Part shown: positions 14,860-21,428 of the stretch, in pieces
How the letters are laid out: each line of letters begins with the position of its first letter
How positions within the stretch are numbered: position 1 is the first letter of the stretch
Translations under genes and position numbers: made by a program
Source: CAZLLE01 sp964560425
GTDB taxonomy: Bacteria; Campylobacterota; Campylobacteria; Campylobacterales; QNZT01
Reading direction: 5' to 3'
NCBI GenBank assembly: GCA_964560425.1
Contig: CAZLLE010000036.1
Location: 1 to 21,428, forward strand
DNA: 21,428 bases
Notes under the pieces: model-generated
What the model was told of the DNA's origin: nothing
The model's input: the letters and a program-made list of their open reading frames with translations, nothing else
Database searches by the model: none

Positions 14860-17256
14860 ATGAAGATGGAAGTATCAAGAAGGAAATTCCTTCAAGGTAG
14901 TGTTGCTCTATCAATTGCAGGTGGAGTTTCGGTAAGTGCTACAAACCTTTTTTCAAGTGGTCATGAAGAGAAGGGAAAAATCGCACCAACTACCAAAACT
15001 GGAACAGGTGAAGCAACGGAGGTAGCTACACTTTGTGAAATGTGTGTGAATAAGTGTGCTGCATTAGCTAGAGTTGAAGATGGTGTAGTGACAAAACTTA
15101 ATCCAAACCCACTATTTCCAAAATCAAAAAATATGCTTTGTGCAAGGGGAAATGCAGGTTTACAAGCACTATATGATCCAGATCGTCTTAAATACCCAAT
15201 GATTAGAGATGGTGAAAAAGGTAGTGGTAAATTTAAACAAGTTACTTGGGATGAAGCAAATAAATATATAAAAGAGAAGATGTTAAAGATTCTTGACGAA
15301 GAGAAAGATAATAGATCTTCATTTCTATTTTGTGCTGGTGAAGGTATGGCTGAACATACTTTTAAACAATTCTATGAAGCATTTGGTTCTGCAAACTGGC
15401 TAAATCATGCATCTATCTGTCTTCAAACTGTTGCATCTGGCTATGGTGTAACTATTGGTGCATATCCTCAAGCTGATCTTGATAATGCTGAATATATTAT
15501 TATGGCTGGAGCAAATAGAGCAGAAGCAATTGTTACTCCAGATACAATGGATGCTTTTAAGAGAACAAAGGGTCGTGGAGCAAAACTAATTTGTGTTGAT
15601 CCAAGATTTACTAATACTGCAGCAAAAGCTGATAAATGGCTAGGAATTAATCCTGGAACAGATTTAGCATTTGTATTAGCTCTAACTTATGTTACTTTGA
15701 GTGAAGAACTTTATGACAAAGATTATGTAGAGAAACATTTTAATGGTTTTGAAGAGTATAAAAAGCATGTTATTAGCAGTAAATATACACCTGAATGGGC
15801 AGCTAATATTACAGGATTAAAAGCCAAAGATATAACTGAAATTGCTAGAGAGTTCATGGCTCATGCTCCTAAAGCTGTATATTATCCAGGAAGAAGATCT
15901 ACATTTGCAAAAAATGATTTTCAACTTCGTCGTGCAATGGCAATATTCCAAGGATTAGGTGGAGGTATTGATACTAAAGGTGGTCTTGTTTTTGGTAGTA
16001 AAATCAAACTTAAAGCCCATGAAGGTCTTATGCCTATGTATGATAGAGCTCAATCTCGTGCCGTAAGCAAAAAGAAAAATGCTAAAAAAGGTGAGGCTGG
16101 ATATGATGATTGTGCCGTTGTAAGTGGTGGCGGTTCTTGGCTCGGATGGAGAAATAGATTCCTTACGGGGAAAATGCCATATAAAGTTAGAGGAATGTTC
16201 TGCTACAAACATAATCCTATGATGAATATGCCAAATAGTGCAAAAACAGCTGAGATGTTAAAACAGATGGAACTTGTAGTATGTATAGATACAATGCCAA
16301 GTGATACTGTAATGTACGCAGATGTTGTACTTCCTGAGTGTACATACCTAGAAAGAACTGATCCTGTAAAAACTTTTGGTGGAATTGAGCCTTCAATTGC
16401 AGTAAGAAACAAGGTAATTGAACCAATGTTTGAAACAAAACCTGTCATGGAAATCTTAAGAGGTCTTACAAATGAGATTGCAAAACCTATGTTTGAGATA
16501 ACCAAAAAATATGATGAGGGTGTACAAGAGGAGATTGCAGAATCTAGTGAAGAGAAAGTTTTTGAAGAGTTTGATATTTCACTTCCATTCAAACATGATC
16601 AAGAAGAGTTAAATGAACATGCTGTTTCAGCACATGAGGGTGCAGCAGAAGCACTAAAAGAGCATGGAGTATTTTATCCTAACATGGACAAATATTATCA
16701 ACAACTTGCTATTAACAAATTTCAATATTACCCTGAAAATAAAAAATCATATTCAACAGGAAAAGGCAAGCTAAAAACACCATCTGGCAAACTAGAGTGT
16801 AACTTAAAGAGCTTGGCAAATAAAGGTATAGATGCAATGCCAACTTGGAAAGATGAGTATAACTTTGTAGTCCCTGAAGGTAAATTTAGAATGATGACTG
16901 GTCGTCATGCACAATTTACTCAAAGTGGAACAGGTAATAATATGATGTTAAGAAGTTTAATGCCTCAGAACTATATTTGGATAAATAGAAGAGTAGCTGA
17001 AGCAAAAGGTATAAAATTTGGTGATAACATTGAAGTATCTAGTTCAGTTGGTAAAGTAGAGATAAAAGCTTATCCAACAGAGAAAATTGCACCAAATCAA
17101 GTATTCTTTATTCATGGTTTTGGACAAGAGAGTGAATCTCTTACTTGGGCTTATAAAAATGGTGCAAACGATAATAGAATTATCGAAGATATTACAGAAC
17201 CAGTTTATGGTGCTGCGGCAATGCATGAAACAAATGTAGAAATAAGGAAGGTGTAA
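14860..17256 (+). CDS. psrA: Psr/Phs-type molybdopterin oxidoreductase catalytic subunit
   Basis: This is a large catalytic subunit of the DMSO reductase superfamily (798 residues from the chosen start), likely reducing polysulfide or thiosulfate in the periplasm, or working in the oxidative direction. SRRKFLQGSVALSIAGG near the N-terminus is a Tat signal. CEMCVNKC plus MLCARG supply the four cysteines of the N-terminal [4Fe-4S] cluster. Cys187 in NHASICLQTV is the expected Mo ligand of the Psr/Phs group. GANRAEAIVTPDTM, GRRSTFAKNDFQLRRA and the C-terminal RMMTGRHAQFTQSGTGN fit the MGD-binding domains. The frame is open to an ATG at 14827. I prefer ATG 14860 because AGGAG (14846-14850) is 9 bases before it; ATG 14854 is only 3 bases from AGGAG. 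The gene leads an operon with psrB 2 bases downstream. The substrate is inferred from family only. Confidence 0.88.
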   Translation: MKMEVSRRKFLQGSVALSIAGGVSVSATNLFSSGHEEKGKIAPTTKTGTGEATEVATLCEMCVNKCAALARVEDGVVTKLNPNPLFPKSKNMLCARGNAGLQALYDPDRLKYPMIRDGEKGSGKFKQVTWDEANKYIKEKMLKILDEEKDNRSSFLFCAGEGMAEHTFKQFYEAFGSANWLNHASICLQTVASGYGVTIGAYPQADLDNAEYIIMAGANRAEAIVTPDTMDAFKRTKGRGAKLICVDPRFTNTAAKADKWLGINPGTDLAFVLALTYVTLSEELYDKDYVEKHFNGFEEYKKHVISSKYTPEWAANITGLKAKDITEIAREFMAHAPKAVYYPGRRSTFAKNDFQLRRAMAIFQGLGGGIDTKGGLVFGSKIKLKAHEGLMPMYDRAQSRAVSKKKNAKKGEAGYDDCAVVSGGGSWLGWRNRFLTGKMPYKVRGMFCYKHNPMMNMPNSAKTAEMLKQMELVVCIDTMPSDTVMYADVVLPECTYLERTDPVKTFGGIEPSIAVRNKVIEPMFETKPVMEILRGLTNEIAKPMFEITKKYDEGVQEEIAESSEEKVFEEFDISLPFKHDQEELNEHAVSAHEGAAEALKEHGVFYPNMDKYYQQLAINKFQYYPENKKSYSTGKGKLKTPSGKLECNLKSLANKGIDAMPTWKDEYNFVVPEGKFRMMTGRHAQFTQSGTGNNMMLRSLMPQNYIWINRRVAEAKGIKFGDNIEVSSSVGKVEIKAYPTEKIAPNQVFFIHGFGQESESLTWAYKNGANDNRIIEDITEPVYGAAAMHETNVEIRKV

Positions 17257-17258
17257 TC

Positions 17259-17822
17259 ATGGCAAGATATGGAATGGCATTAGATTATAAAAATTGTATC
17301 AATTGTAAAGCATGTGAAGTTGCATGTAAAGAGGAAAATGGTGTACTTTTAGGTGCTGATAAACATAGAATTTGGGTAGGAGTAAATGAGATAGAGGGTC
17401 AATGGCCAAATCTTTCAATTGTCTCAAACTCATTTCAACCTAGCCAATGTCAACACTGTGATGACGCACCTTGTCAAATGGTTTGTCCTACAAATGCAAC
17501 ATATTATGATGAGAATCATGTAGTTAGAGTAAATTCTGATAAATGTATATTATGTTCTTACTGCATGAATGCATGTCCTTATGATGCTAGATATGTAGAT
17601 GATAGGACTATGACTGTCGATAAATGTACTTTCTGTAGTGATACAAGATTAGCTCGTGGTGAAACAACTACTGCTTGTCAAAATACTTGTCCTACAAAAG
17701 TAAGAACTTTTGGTGATCTTGATGATCCTGAAAGTGAAATTAGTGAACTACTTAGAACTAGAGAACACTTCTCTCTTAAAGCAAATCTAGGTACTAAACC
17801 AAAACTATTTTATCTAACATAA
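17259..17822 (+). CDS. psrB: Psr-type four-cluster iron-sulfur subunit
   Basis: This 187-residue ferredoxin-type subunit carries electrons between the molybdenum subunit and the membrane subunit. Sixteen cysteines form four [4Fe-4S] sites: CINCKACEVAC (13-23), CQHCDDAPCQMVC (64-76), CILCSYCMNAC (96-106), and CTFC with CQNTC (123-144). RYGMALDYKNC and CPTNATYY are standard for DmsB/PsrB/PhsB proteins. It lacks its own signal peptide and would be exported bound to the Tat-directed catalytic subunit. It starts 2 bases after the psrA stop with GGAAGG upstream, and psrC follows after 10 bases. Confidence 0.92.
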   Translation: MARYGMALDYKNCINCKACEVACKEENGVLLGADKHRIWVGVNEIEGQWPNLSIVSNSFQPSQCQHCDDAPCQMVCPTNATYYDENHVVRVNSDKCILCSYCMNACPYDARYVDDRTMTVDKCTFCSDTRLARGETTTACQNTCPTKVRTFGDLDDPESEISELLRTREHFSLKANLGTKPKLFYLT

Positions 17823-17832
17823 GGAGGGAAAT

Positions 17833-19038
17833 ATGAGTATTATTGAAAAAAGTAAAGAATTTGTATCAACGATTCCTTTTAATAAAATAGGCATAAAAGA
17901 TCTATTAGATTTTGAAAAAACACCTAGAAACTTGTTGATAGCATTGACTACTGTAGCATTTTTAGCAATGTTTGTAATAGGTGTAGCAATATATCTACAA
18001 CATGGACACCATGCATATAATGTAACAAGAGAACATCCTTGGGGATTATTGATTGCTGTATATATTTTCTTTGTTGTTAGTTCAACAGGATTATGTATTA
18101 TAGGTTCACTTGGTGATGTTTTTGGATTTAAAGATTATGAACTTATCTCTAAAAGAGCTATTTTTGGATCAATCGTAACAATATTGGCAGGTTTTGCTGT
18201 AATTGCATTTGAAATTGGACATCCAGTTACTATGCTTATCTACAATATTTTAAGTCCAGGATTAACTTCTGCTATTTGGTGGATGGGTACACTATATGGA
18301 ATCTATCTTACATTTATGATTATTGAGTTTGTATTTTTACTCAAACATGACATGAAAAAAGCAAAAATCTTTGGTCTTATTGGTCTATTAGTAGGTCTTG
18401 CGGCTCACTCAAATCTAGGAAGTGTATTTGGATTTTTAAATGCTCGTCCAATTTCAAATGGAGTATTTTATCCTACATACTTTATTTTAACTGCATTTAT
18501 CACTGGTGTATTTATCTCATTTATAATTATGGGGCTTAGATATAGATTGAAGTTTCCAGAAGAAGTTAAAAAAATGTTAAATGGTCTTGCAAAAATTCAA
18601 GCACTTTTAATCTCTATTTTAATTTTCTTTGTAACATGGAAAATGCTTACAGATATCTATGGTGGTATGCCAAATCGTGCAGAAGTTGCAATACATATTT
18701 TAGGTTCTTGGACTTTCTGGGCAGAAGTAATCTTAGCAATGGCAATCCCATTGTTACTTATTTTGAAAGATATGGGTAAATCACCTGTTCTTCTATTTTG
18801 GGTATCATTAAGTGGTATGGTAGGAATTATGTTCATGAGATATAATCTTGTTCATGATACACAACTAAAACCACTACAGATGATGAAAAAAGCAGAATAT
18901 CAACTCCCTCCAGAGTGGATACACTATGCTCCAAGTTCAACTGAAGTTATGATATCACTCGGTGGTCTTGGTCTTTGTATGGCTATGTATTGGGTAGGGA
19001 CAAAAATGTTTAACCTCGATGCAGATGAAGCACACTAA
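17833..19038 (+). CDS. psrC: Psr-type NrfD-family membrane anchor
   Basis: This 401-residue membrane protein of the NrfD/PsrC family exchanges electrons with the quinone pool and anchors the PsrAB part. About ten hydrophobic helices are visible (roughly 33-54, 70-92, 111-130, 146-170, 178-200, 212-235, 253-273, 293-311, 318-337, 371-390). Family features include EIGHP (127-131) at a helix end, SAIWWMGTLYG (146-156) and FLNARPISNG. It carries no haem motif, as expected for NrfD proteins. A perfect AAGGAGG stands 5-6 bases before the ATG, the strongest ribosome binding site in the window. A hairpin after the stop closes the operon. Confidence 0.9.
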   Translation: MSIIEKSKEFVSTIPFNKIGIKDLLDFEKTPRNLLIALTTVAFLAMFVIGVAIYLQHGHHAYNVTREHPWGLLIAVYIFFVVSSTGLCIIGSLGDVFGFKDYELISKRAIFGSIVTILAGFAVIAFEIGHPVTMLIYNILSPGLTSAIWWMGTLYGIYLTFMIIEFVFLLKHDMKKAKIFGLIGLLVGLAAHSNLGSVFGFLNARPISNGVFYPTYFILTAFITGVFISFIIMGLRYRLKFPEEVKKMLNGLAKIQALLISILIFFVTWKMLTDIYGGMPNRAEVAIHILGSWTFWAEVILAMAIPLLLILKDMGKSPVLLFWVSLSGMVGIMFMRYNLVHDTQLKPLQMMKKAEYQLPPEWIHYAPSSTEVMISLGGLGLCMAMYWVGTKMFNLDADEAH

Positions 19039-19045
19039 CTAAAAA

Positions 19046-19078
19046 GTTTACCTTTGGTTTTTATAACCAAAGGTGAAT
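19046..19078 (+). terminator. Hairpin terminator of the psr-like operon
   Basis: ACCTTTGGTT (19050-19059) pairs perfectly with AACCAAAGGT (19065-19074) across a TTTAT loop, and flanking bases extend the stem with wobbles. Only a weak T-rich tail follows. Confidence 0.7.
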
Positions 19079-19082
19079 AATT

Positions 19083-19091
19083 TGCTATAAT
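19083..19091 (+). promoter_or_regulatory. Extended -10 promoter of the small membrane protein gene
   Basis: TGC-TATAAT lies 23 bases before the ATG at 19115, just after the psr terminator, so this gene is probably transcribed on its own. Confidence 0.5.
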
Positions 19092-19114
19092 AAGTTAAAA
19101 AAGGTTTTTATTTA

Positions 19115-19339
19115 ATGAAAAAAGAACTTCTCATATATCTAACTCTATTTTTAATTTTAGCTATAGCTCAACATCCTGATCTACTCTCCTCTCCAATAGA
19201 GAGATTATCACAACTCCCAACAGCAGGAGCCTATGGCGTTGGTTTTATTCACCCTATCGTATTTTCACTAATAGCATATTTACTATTATGGATTTTTAGG
19301 GGAATTTTTAGAGTTATAAAATCATTTTTTAAGAAGTAG
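19115..19339 (+). CDS. Small membrane protein, 74 residues, unknown function
   Basis: No family is recognised. Two hydrophobic helices are visible, MKKELLIYLTLFLILAIAQH at the N-terminus and about 46-63 (HPIVFSLIAYLLLWIF), ending in a basic tail (RVIKSFFKK). The link LSQLPTAGAYGVGFIHP could be a short periplasmic loop. AAAAGG lies 12 bases before the ATG, a rather long spacing. Its own promoter and the absence of overlap with other rightward genes support a real gene. The last 18 bases overlap the convergent fetB-like gene. Confidence 0.65.
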   Translation: MKKELLIYLTLFLILAIAQHPDLLSSPIERLSQLPTAGAYGVGFIHPIVFSLIAYLLLWIFRGIFRVIKSFFKK

Positions 19340-20017
19340 CAAATATATTGCTACTGATATACCTGCACTTCCCAAAATCATGAGCATTACCATCATTTGA
19401 TAACGAACAGCAATTAGAGGATCAACTCCAGATAAAATTTGTCCCGTCATCATTCCAGGAAGAGAGACTAAACCTACAGCAAAAAGTGAATTTATAATGG
19501 GAATAAGTGCAGACTTATATGATACAGCTCTAGCATCAATATAACTACTCTTATTAATCTCACTCTCAAACCGCTCTGCTGCTATACTTACTGCATTCAT
19601 TGAATTTGCAAAAATCATACCAGATATTGGTATTAAAAATTTAGGTTCATACCAGAAAGCCAAATCCAAAACACCATTTACAATAATTAATAGCACAAAA
19701 ATTCCACCCACACAAATAGATATGAAGGAGTATAAATATAGTGACCTATTAGTGTGTTGTAAAGGACGCAGTGAGATAATACTAGCAGCAACTAACATAA
19801 TAGATAAAACTAAAATAACTAGATAAGATGATGAAGTATCAAATATATAATTTAGAACATATCCAATTAGAATAAGTTGAATTAGCATTCTAAAAAGAGC
19901 ATAAAAAATTGTAGACCTATCCTTAGTCCACCTCATATAAATCACTACTACAATAAAAACAGGAATTAAAATCCACAATAAATCGATAAGTTGAATATGA
20001 TAAATAGCACCATTCAT
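19322..20017 (-). CDS. fetB: FetB/UPF0014-family ABC transporter permease
   Basis: This 231-residue permease belongs to the UPF0014 (YbbM/FetB) family, whose E. coli member exports iron with the ATPase FetA. About seven hydrophobic helices are seen. Family motifs include FRMLIQLILIGYVL, IPISGMIFANSMNAVSIAAERF, and the region ALIPIINSLFAVGLVSLPGMMTGQILSGVDP, which holds the likely ATPase coupling helix. AGAGGA precedes the ATG by 7 bases. No ABC ATPase gene lies on either side, so its partner must be elsewhere. A perfect 15-bp dyad abuts its ribosome binding site. The substrate could be iron or another metal. Confidence 0.85.
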   Translation of the reverse strand: MNGAIYHIQLIDLLWILIPVFIVVVIYMRWTKDRSTIFYALFRMLIQLILIGYVLNYIFDTSSSYLVILVLSIMLVAASIISLRPLQHTNRSLYLYSFISICVGGIFVLLIIVNGVLDLAFWYEPKFLIPISGMIFANSMNAVSIAAERFESEINKSSYIDARAVSYKSALIPIINSLFAVGLVSLPGMMTGQILSGVDPLIAVRYQMMVMLMILGSAGISVAIYLLLLKK

Positions 20018-20030
20018 GATAAAATCCTCT

Positions 20031-20071
20031 TAAGTTATTCACATTTTATCTTTTGTAATGTGAATAACTTA
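20031..20071 (-). promoter_or_regulatory. Perfect 15-bp inverted repeat abutting the fetB ribosome binding site
   Basis: TAAGTTATTCACATT (20031-20045) and AATGTGAATAACTTA (20057-20071) are perfect complements with an 11-base loop. It sits between the peroxidase stop and the fetB SD, which it touches. No T-run follows leftward, so it could be an operator, an RNA hairpin covering translation, or a processing site as well as a terminator. Confidence 0.6.
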
Positions 20072-20088
20072 TAAAATATTACGATTTT

Positions 20089-21123
20089 TTAATCAAATGT
20101 AGGTTTAGGCGTAGTTGCAGACTCCTCAGGCAATTGAGGATAGCTAATAACAGGTTTTCTTCCTTTTAATGTTTTTAGAAAAGTAACAATCTGTGAAGCT
20201 TCATCATCTGTAATTTTAATACCAAGCTGAATACTACCCATCTCTTTAATTGCTTCTGAAAGTGACCAAATTCCACCATTATGAAAATATGGAGCTGTTT
20301 CAGTAATATTTCTAAGCGTTGGAGTTTTTACCATACCTTTTGAATCACCTTTAAAATCACCCAAATTTGCAAATTTGTACTTACCAGTCAACTCAAATGG
20401 TTGCATAGTTCCACCAATAGCAATACCAGTATGACAACTAGCACACCCTTTGTCAATAAAGGTATTTAAACCCTTTTTCTCTGAATCATTTAATGCATTT
20501 TTATCACCATTTAAAAAATCATCAAAAGCAGAAGGAGTAACAAGTGTCTTTTCAAAAATAGCAATTGTTGAAGCAATTCTTTCAAAAGTAATCTCTTTCT
20601 CATTCGGATATATAGATTTAAAATCTTTTACATATTGAGCAAGTGAAACAACCCTATCCTTAACAAGATTTTTAGGTGCAGCCATCTCTGGTGGAGCCTG
20701 CATAGGACCTTGTGCTTGATCTGCCAAATGAGGGCTTCTACCATCCCAAAATTGTGCACTAAAAAATACTGAATTATAGACCGTTGGAGAGTTCAAATGA
20801 TGAGGATTTGCAGTCCATTTATGACCAATAGCAGCAGGAACACCATCATCACCACCCATACCTAGATTATGACATGTATTACAGCTAATTAAACCACTTC
20901 TTGAAAGTCTTGGATCAAAAAATAGTTTCTTACCAAGCTCAACTTTTGCATCTGTAATTGGATCTTTTGGATTATCAATAAGCTTAATAAGCTCTACTTT
21001 ATCAGAAGGAATGGCCCTTAATCCACTATCTTTAGCCTTCTTAATCAAATCATCACCATTTAGTGTTAATGCCAATAGTCCCGTACTCAAAAGAGCCAAA
21101 GAAAAAATTTTACTCATATACAT
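20089..21123 (-). CDS. Dihaem cytochrome c peroxidase
   Basis: This 344-residue periplasmic enzyme reduces hydrogen peroxide to water with electrons from cytochromes. The signal peptide is MYMSKIFSLALLSTGLLALT. Two c haem sites are present, CNTCH (81-85) and CASCH (227-231). IGHKWTANPHHLNSPTVYN supplies the conserved His101, the second ligand of the peroxidatic haem in classical enzymes, and FWDGR and APYFHNGG are further family hallmarks. The length is normal. ATG 21123 is chosen over ATG 21117 because AAGGGA stands 7 bases before it. The protein differs from MauG, which has Tyr as a haem ligand. The gene lies downstream of the 5S rRNA, with its own -10 TATAAT. Confidence 0.92.
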   Translation of the reverse strand: MYMSKIFSLALLSTGLLALTLNGDDLIKKAKDSGLRAIPSDKVELIKLIDNPKDPITDAKVELGKKLFFDPRLSRSGLISCNTCHNLGMGGDDGVPAAIGHKWTANPHHLNSPTVYNSVFFSAQFWDGRSPHLADQAQGPMQAPPEMAAPKNLVKDRVVSLAQYVKDFKSIYPNEKEITFERIASTIAIFEKTLVTPSAFDDFLNGDKNALNDSEKKGLNTFIDKGCASCHTGIAIGGTMQPFELTGKYKFANLGDFKGDSKGMVKTPTLRNITETAPYFHNGGIWSLSEAIKEMGSIQLGIKITDDEASQIVTFLKTLKGRKPVISYPQLPEESATTPKPTFD

Positions 21124-21155
21124 ATATATATCCCTTAATAATATTTATCGTTTGT

Positions 21156-21161
21156 ATTATA
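21156..21161 (-). promoter_or_regulatory. Candidate -10 box of the cytochrome c peroxidase gene
   Basis: Leftward TATAAT lies 33 bases before the ATG at 21123, with no clear -35. The spacer 21162-21295 between it and the 5S gene is AT-rich and holds no gene that I can see. Confidence 0.45.
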
Positions 21162-21295
21162 CACATGAATTTCTTTTATAAATATTAAAAGTAACTATTA
21201 TAATTTTATATCAAATATTTAGTATAAAAGGTGCAGAAATAGAACAATTAAATAAAAAGGCTAGAGTAAAAAAGAAGGGAAAAACAAAAAAACGA

Positions 21296-21411
21296 ACCGG
21301 CAGCGACCTACATTCCCACACCAGTAAGGTGCAGTATTATCGGCGAAGAGGGTCTTAGCTGCTTGGTTCGAAATGGAGCAAGGCGTTTCCCCCTCTCTAG
21401 AGCCACCGGAA
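21296..21411 (-). rRNA. rrf: 5S ribosomal RNA
   Basis: The reverse complement contains the conserved 5S core: GGGGAAACGCC, CTCCATTTCGAACCAAGCAG, GATAATACTGCACC and TGGTGTGGGAATGTAGG. Ends are set by helix I, CCGGTGGC (from 21409) pairing with GCTGCCGG (to 21297) with two wobbles. The length of about 116 bases is normal. Leftward T-runs (plus-strand A-runs at 21284-21290 and nearby) follow the 3' end and probably end transcription. The rest of the rRNA operon would lie to the right of the window. Exact ends may shift by a few bases. Confidence 0.93.
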
Positions 21412-21428
21412 TCGTTGGAGAAATGTTT

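Noticed and set aside
16203..16592. 129-residue minus-strand frame inside psrA
   Set aside because: Shadow of a well-supported molybdoenzyme gene; Ser/Ile-rich with no motif.
21162..21295. Possible small gene or tRNA between the peroxidase and the 5S rRNA
   Set aside because: Only very short open frames and no cloverleaf-forming sequence are visible; the stretch is AT-rich spacer with the 5S end region.

Overview
The window is AT-rich and gene-dense. It looks like a sulfur-metabolising member of the Campylobacterota (Sulfurimonas/Sulfurovum-like). The reasons are the mix of periplasmic sulfide oxidation and Psr-type molybdoenzyme genes, several c-type cytochromes, AT-rich spacers with TGN-TATAAT promoters and weak -35 boxes, and the form of the 5S rRNA at the right edge. 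Assignment below phylum level is inference.

Layout. Positions 1-2305 hold the start of a DUF58-type gene, a fumarylacetoacetate hydrolase (FAH)-family enzyme reading left, an unrecognised charged one-helix membrane protein reading right, and a COG0731-like radical SAM protein reading left. Positions 2436-5168 encode a large exported beta-propeller protein with two N-terminal GW-N-LI modules, followed by a 50-residue lipoprotein. Positions 5227-8350 form an electron-transfer block: a Tat-exported type II sulfide:quinone oxidoreductase-like flavoprotein, a monohaem cytochrome c lipoprotein, and a cytochrome b561 fused to a dihaem DHC domain. Positions 8434-11333 are a purine salvage pair whose stop and start codons overlap: adenine deaminase and an AzgA-type NCS2 permease. 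Positions 11323-14146 hold a porin and a PiT phosphate transporter, divergently transcribed from a spacer with an 11-bp tandem repeat resembling a Pho box. A secreted thioredoxin-fold protein (14217-14660) and a psrABC-like operon (14860-19038) follow. The right end has a small membrane protein, an orphan FetB-like permease, a dihaem cytochrome c peroxidase and a 5S rRNA, the last three reading left.

How it fits together. The flavoprotein would oxidise sulfide in the periplasm and could pass electrons to quinone or to the lipoprotein cytochrome. The b561-DHC protein could link periplasmic c haems to the membrane pool. The PsrABC-like complex would exchange electrons between the pool and polysulfide, thiosulfate or a related sulfur compound. 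The peroxidase removes periplasmic peroxide with cytochrome electrons. Porin and PiT would form an outer-to-inner membrane phosphate route.

The points most worth checking are the loss of one HxH histidine in the adenine deaminase (Tyr49), the Pho-box-like repeat, the Tat-exported type II SQR with a cytochrome neighbour, the b561-DHC fusion, and a perfect 15-bp dyad abutting the fetB ribosome binding site. I found no CRISPR array, insertion sequence, prophage gene or tRNA. No gene-free stretch exceeds 300 bases.
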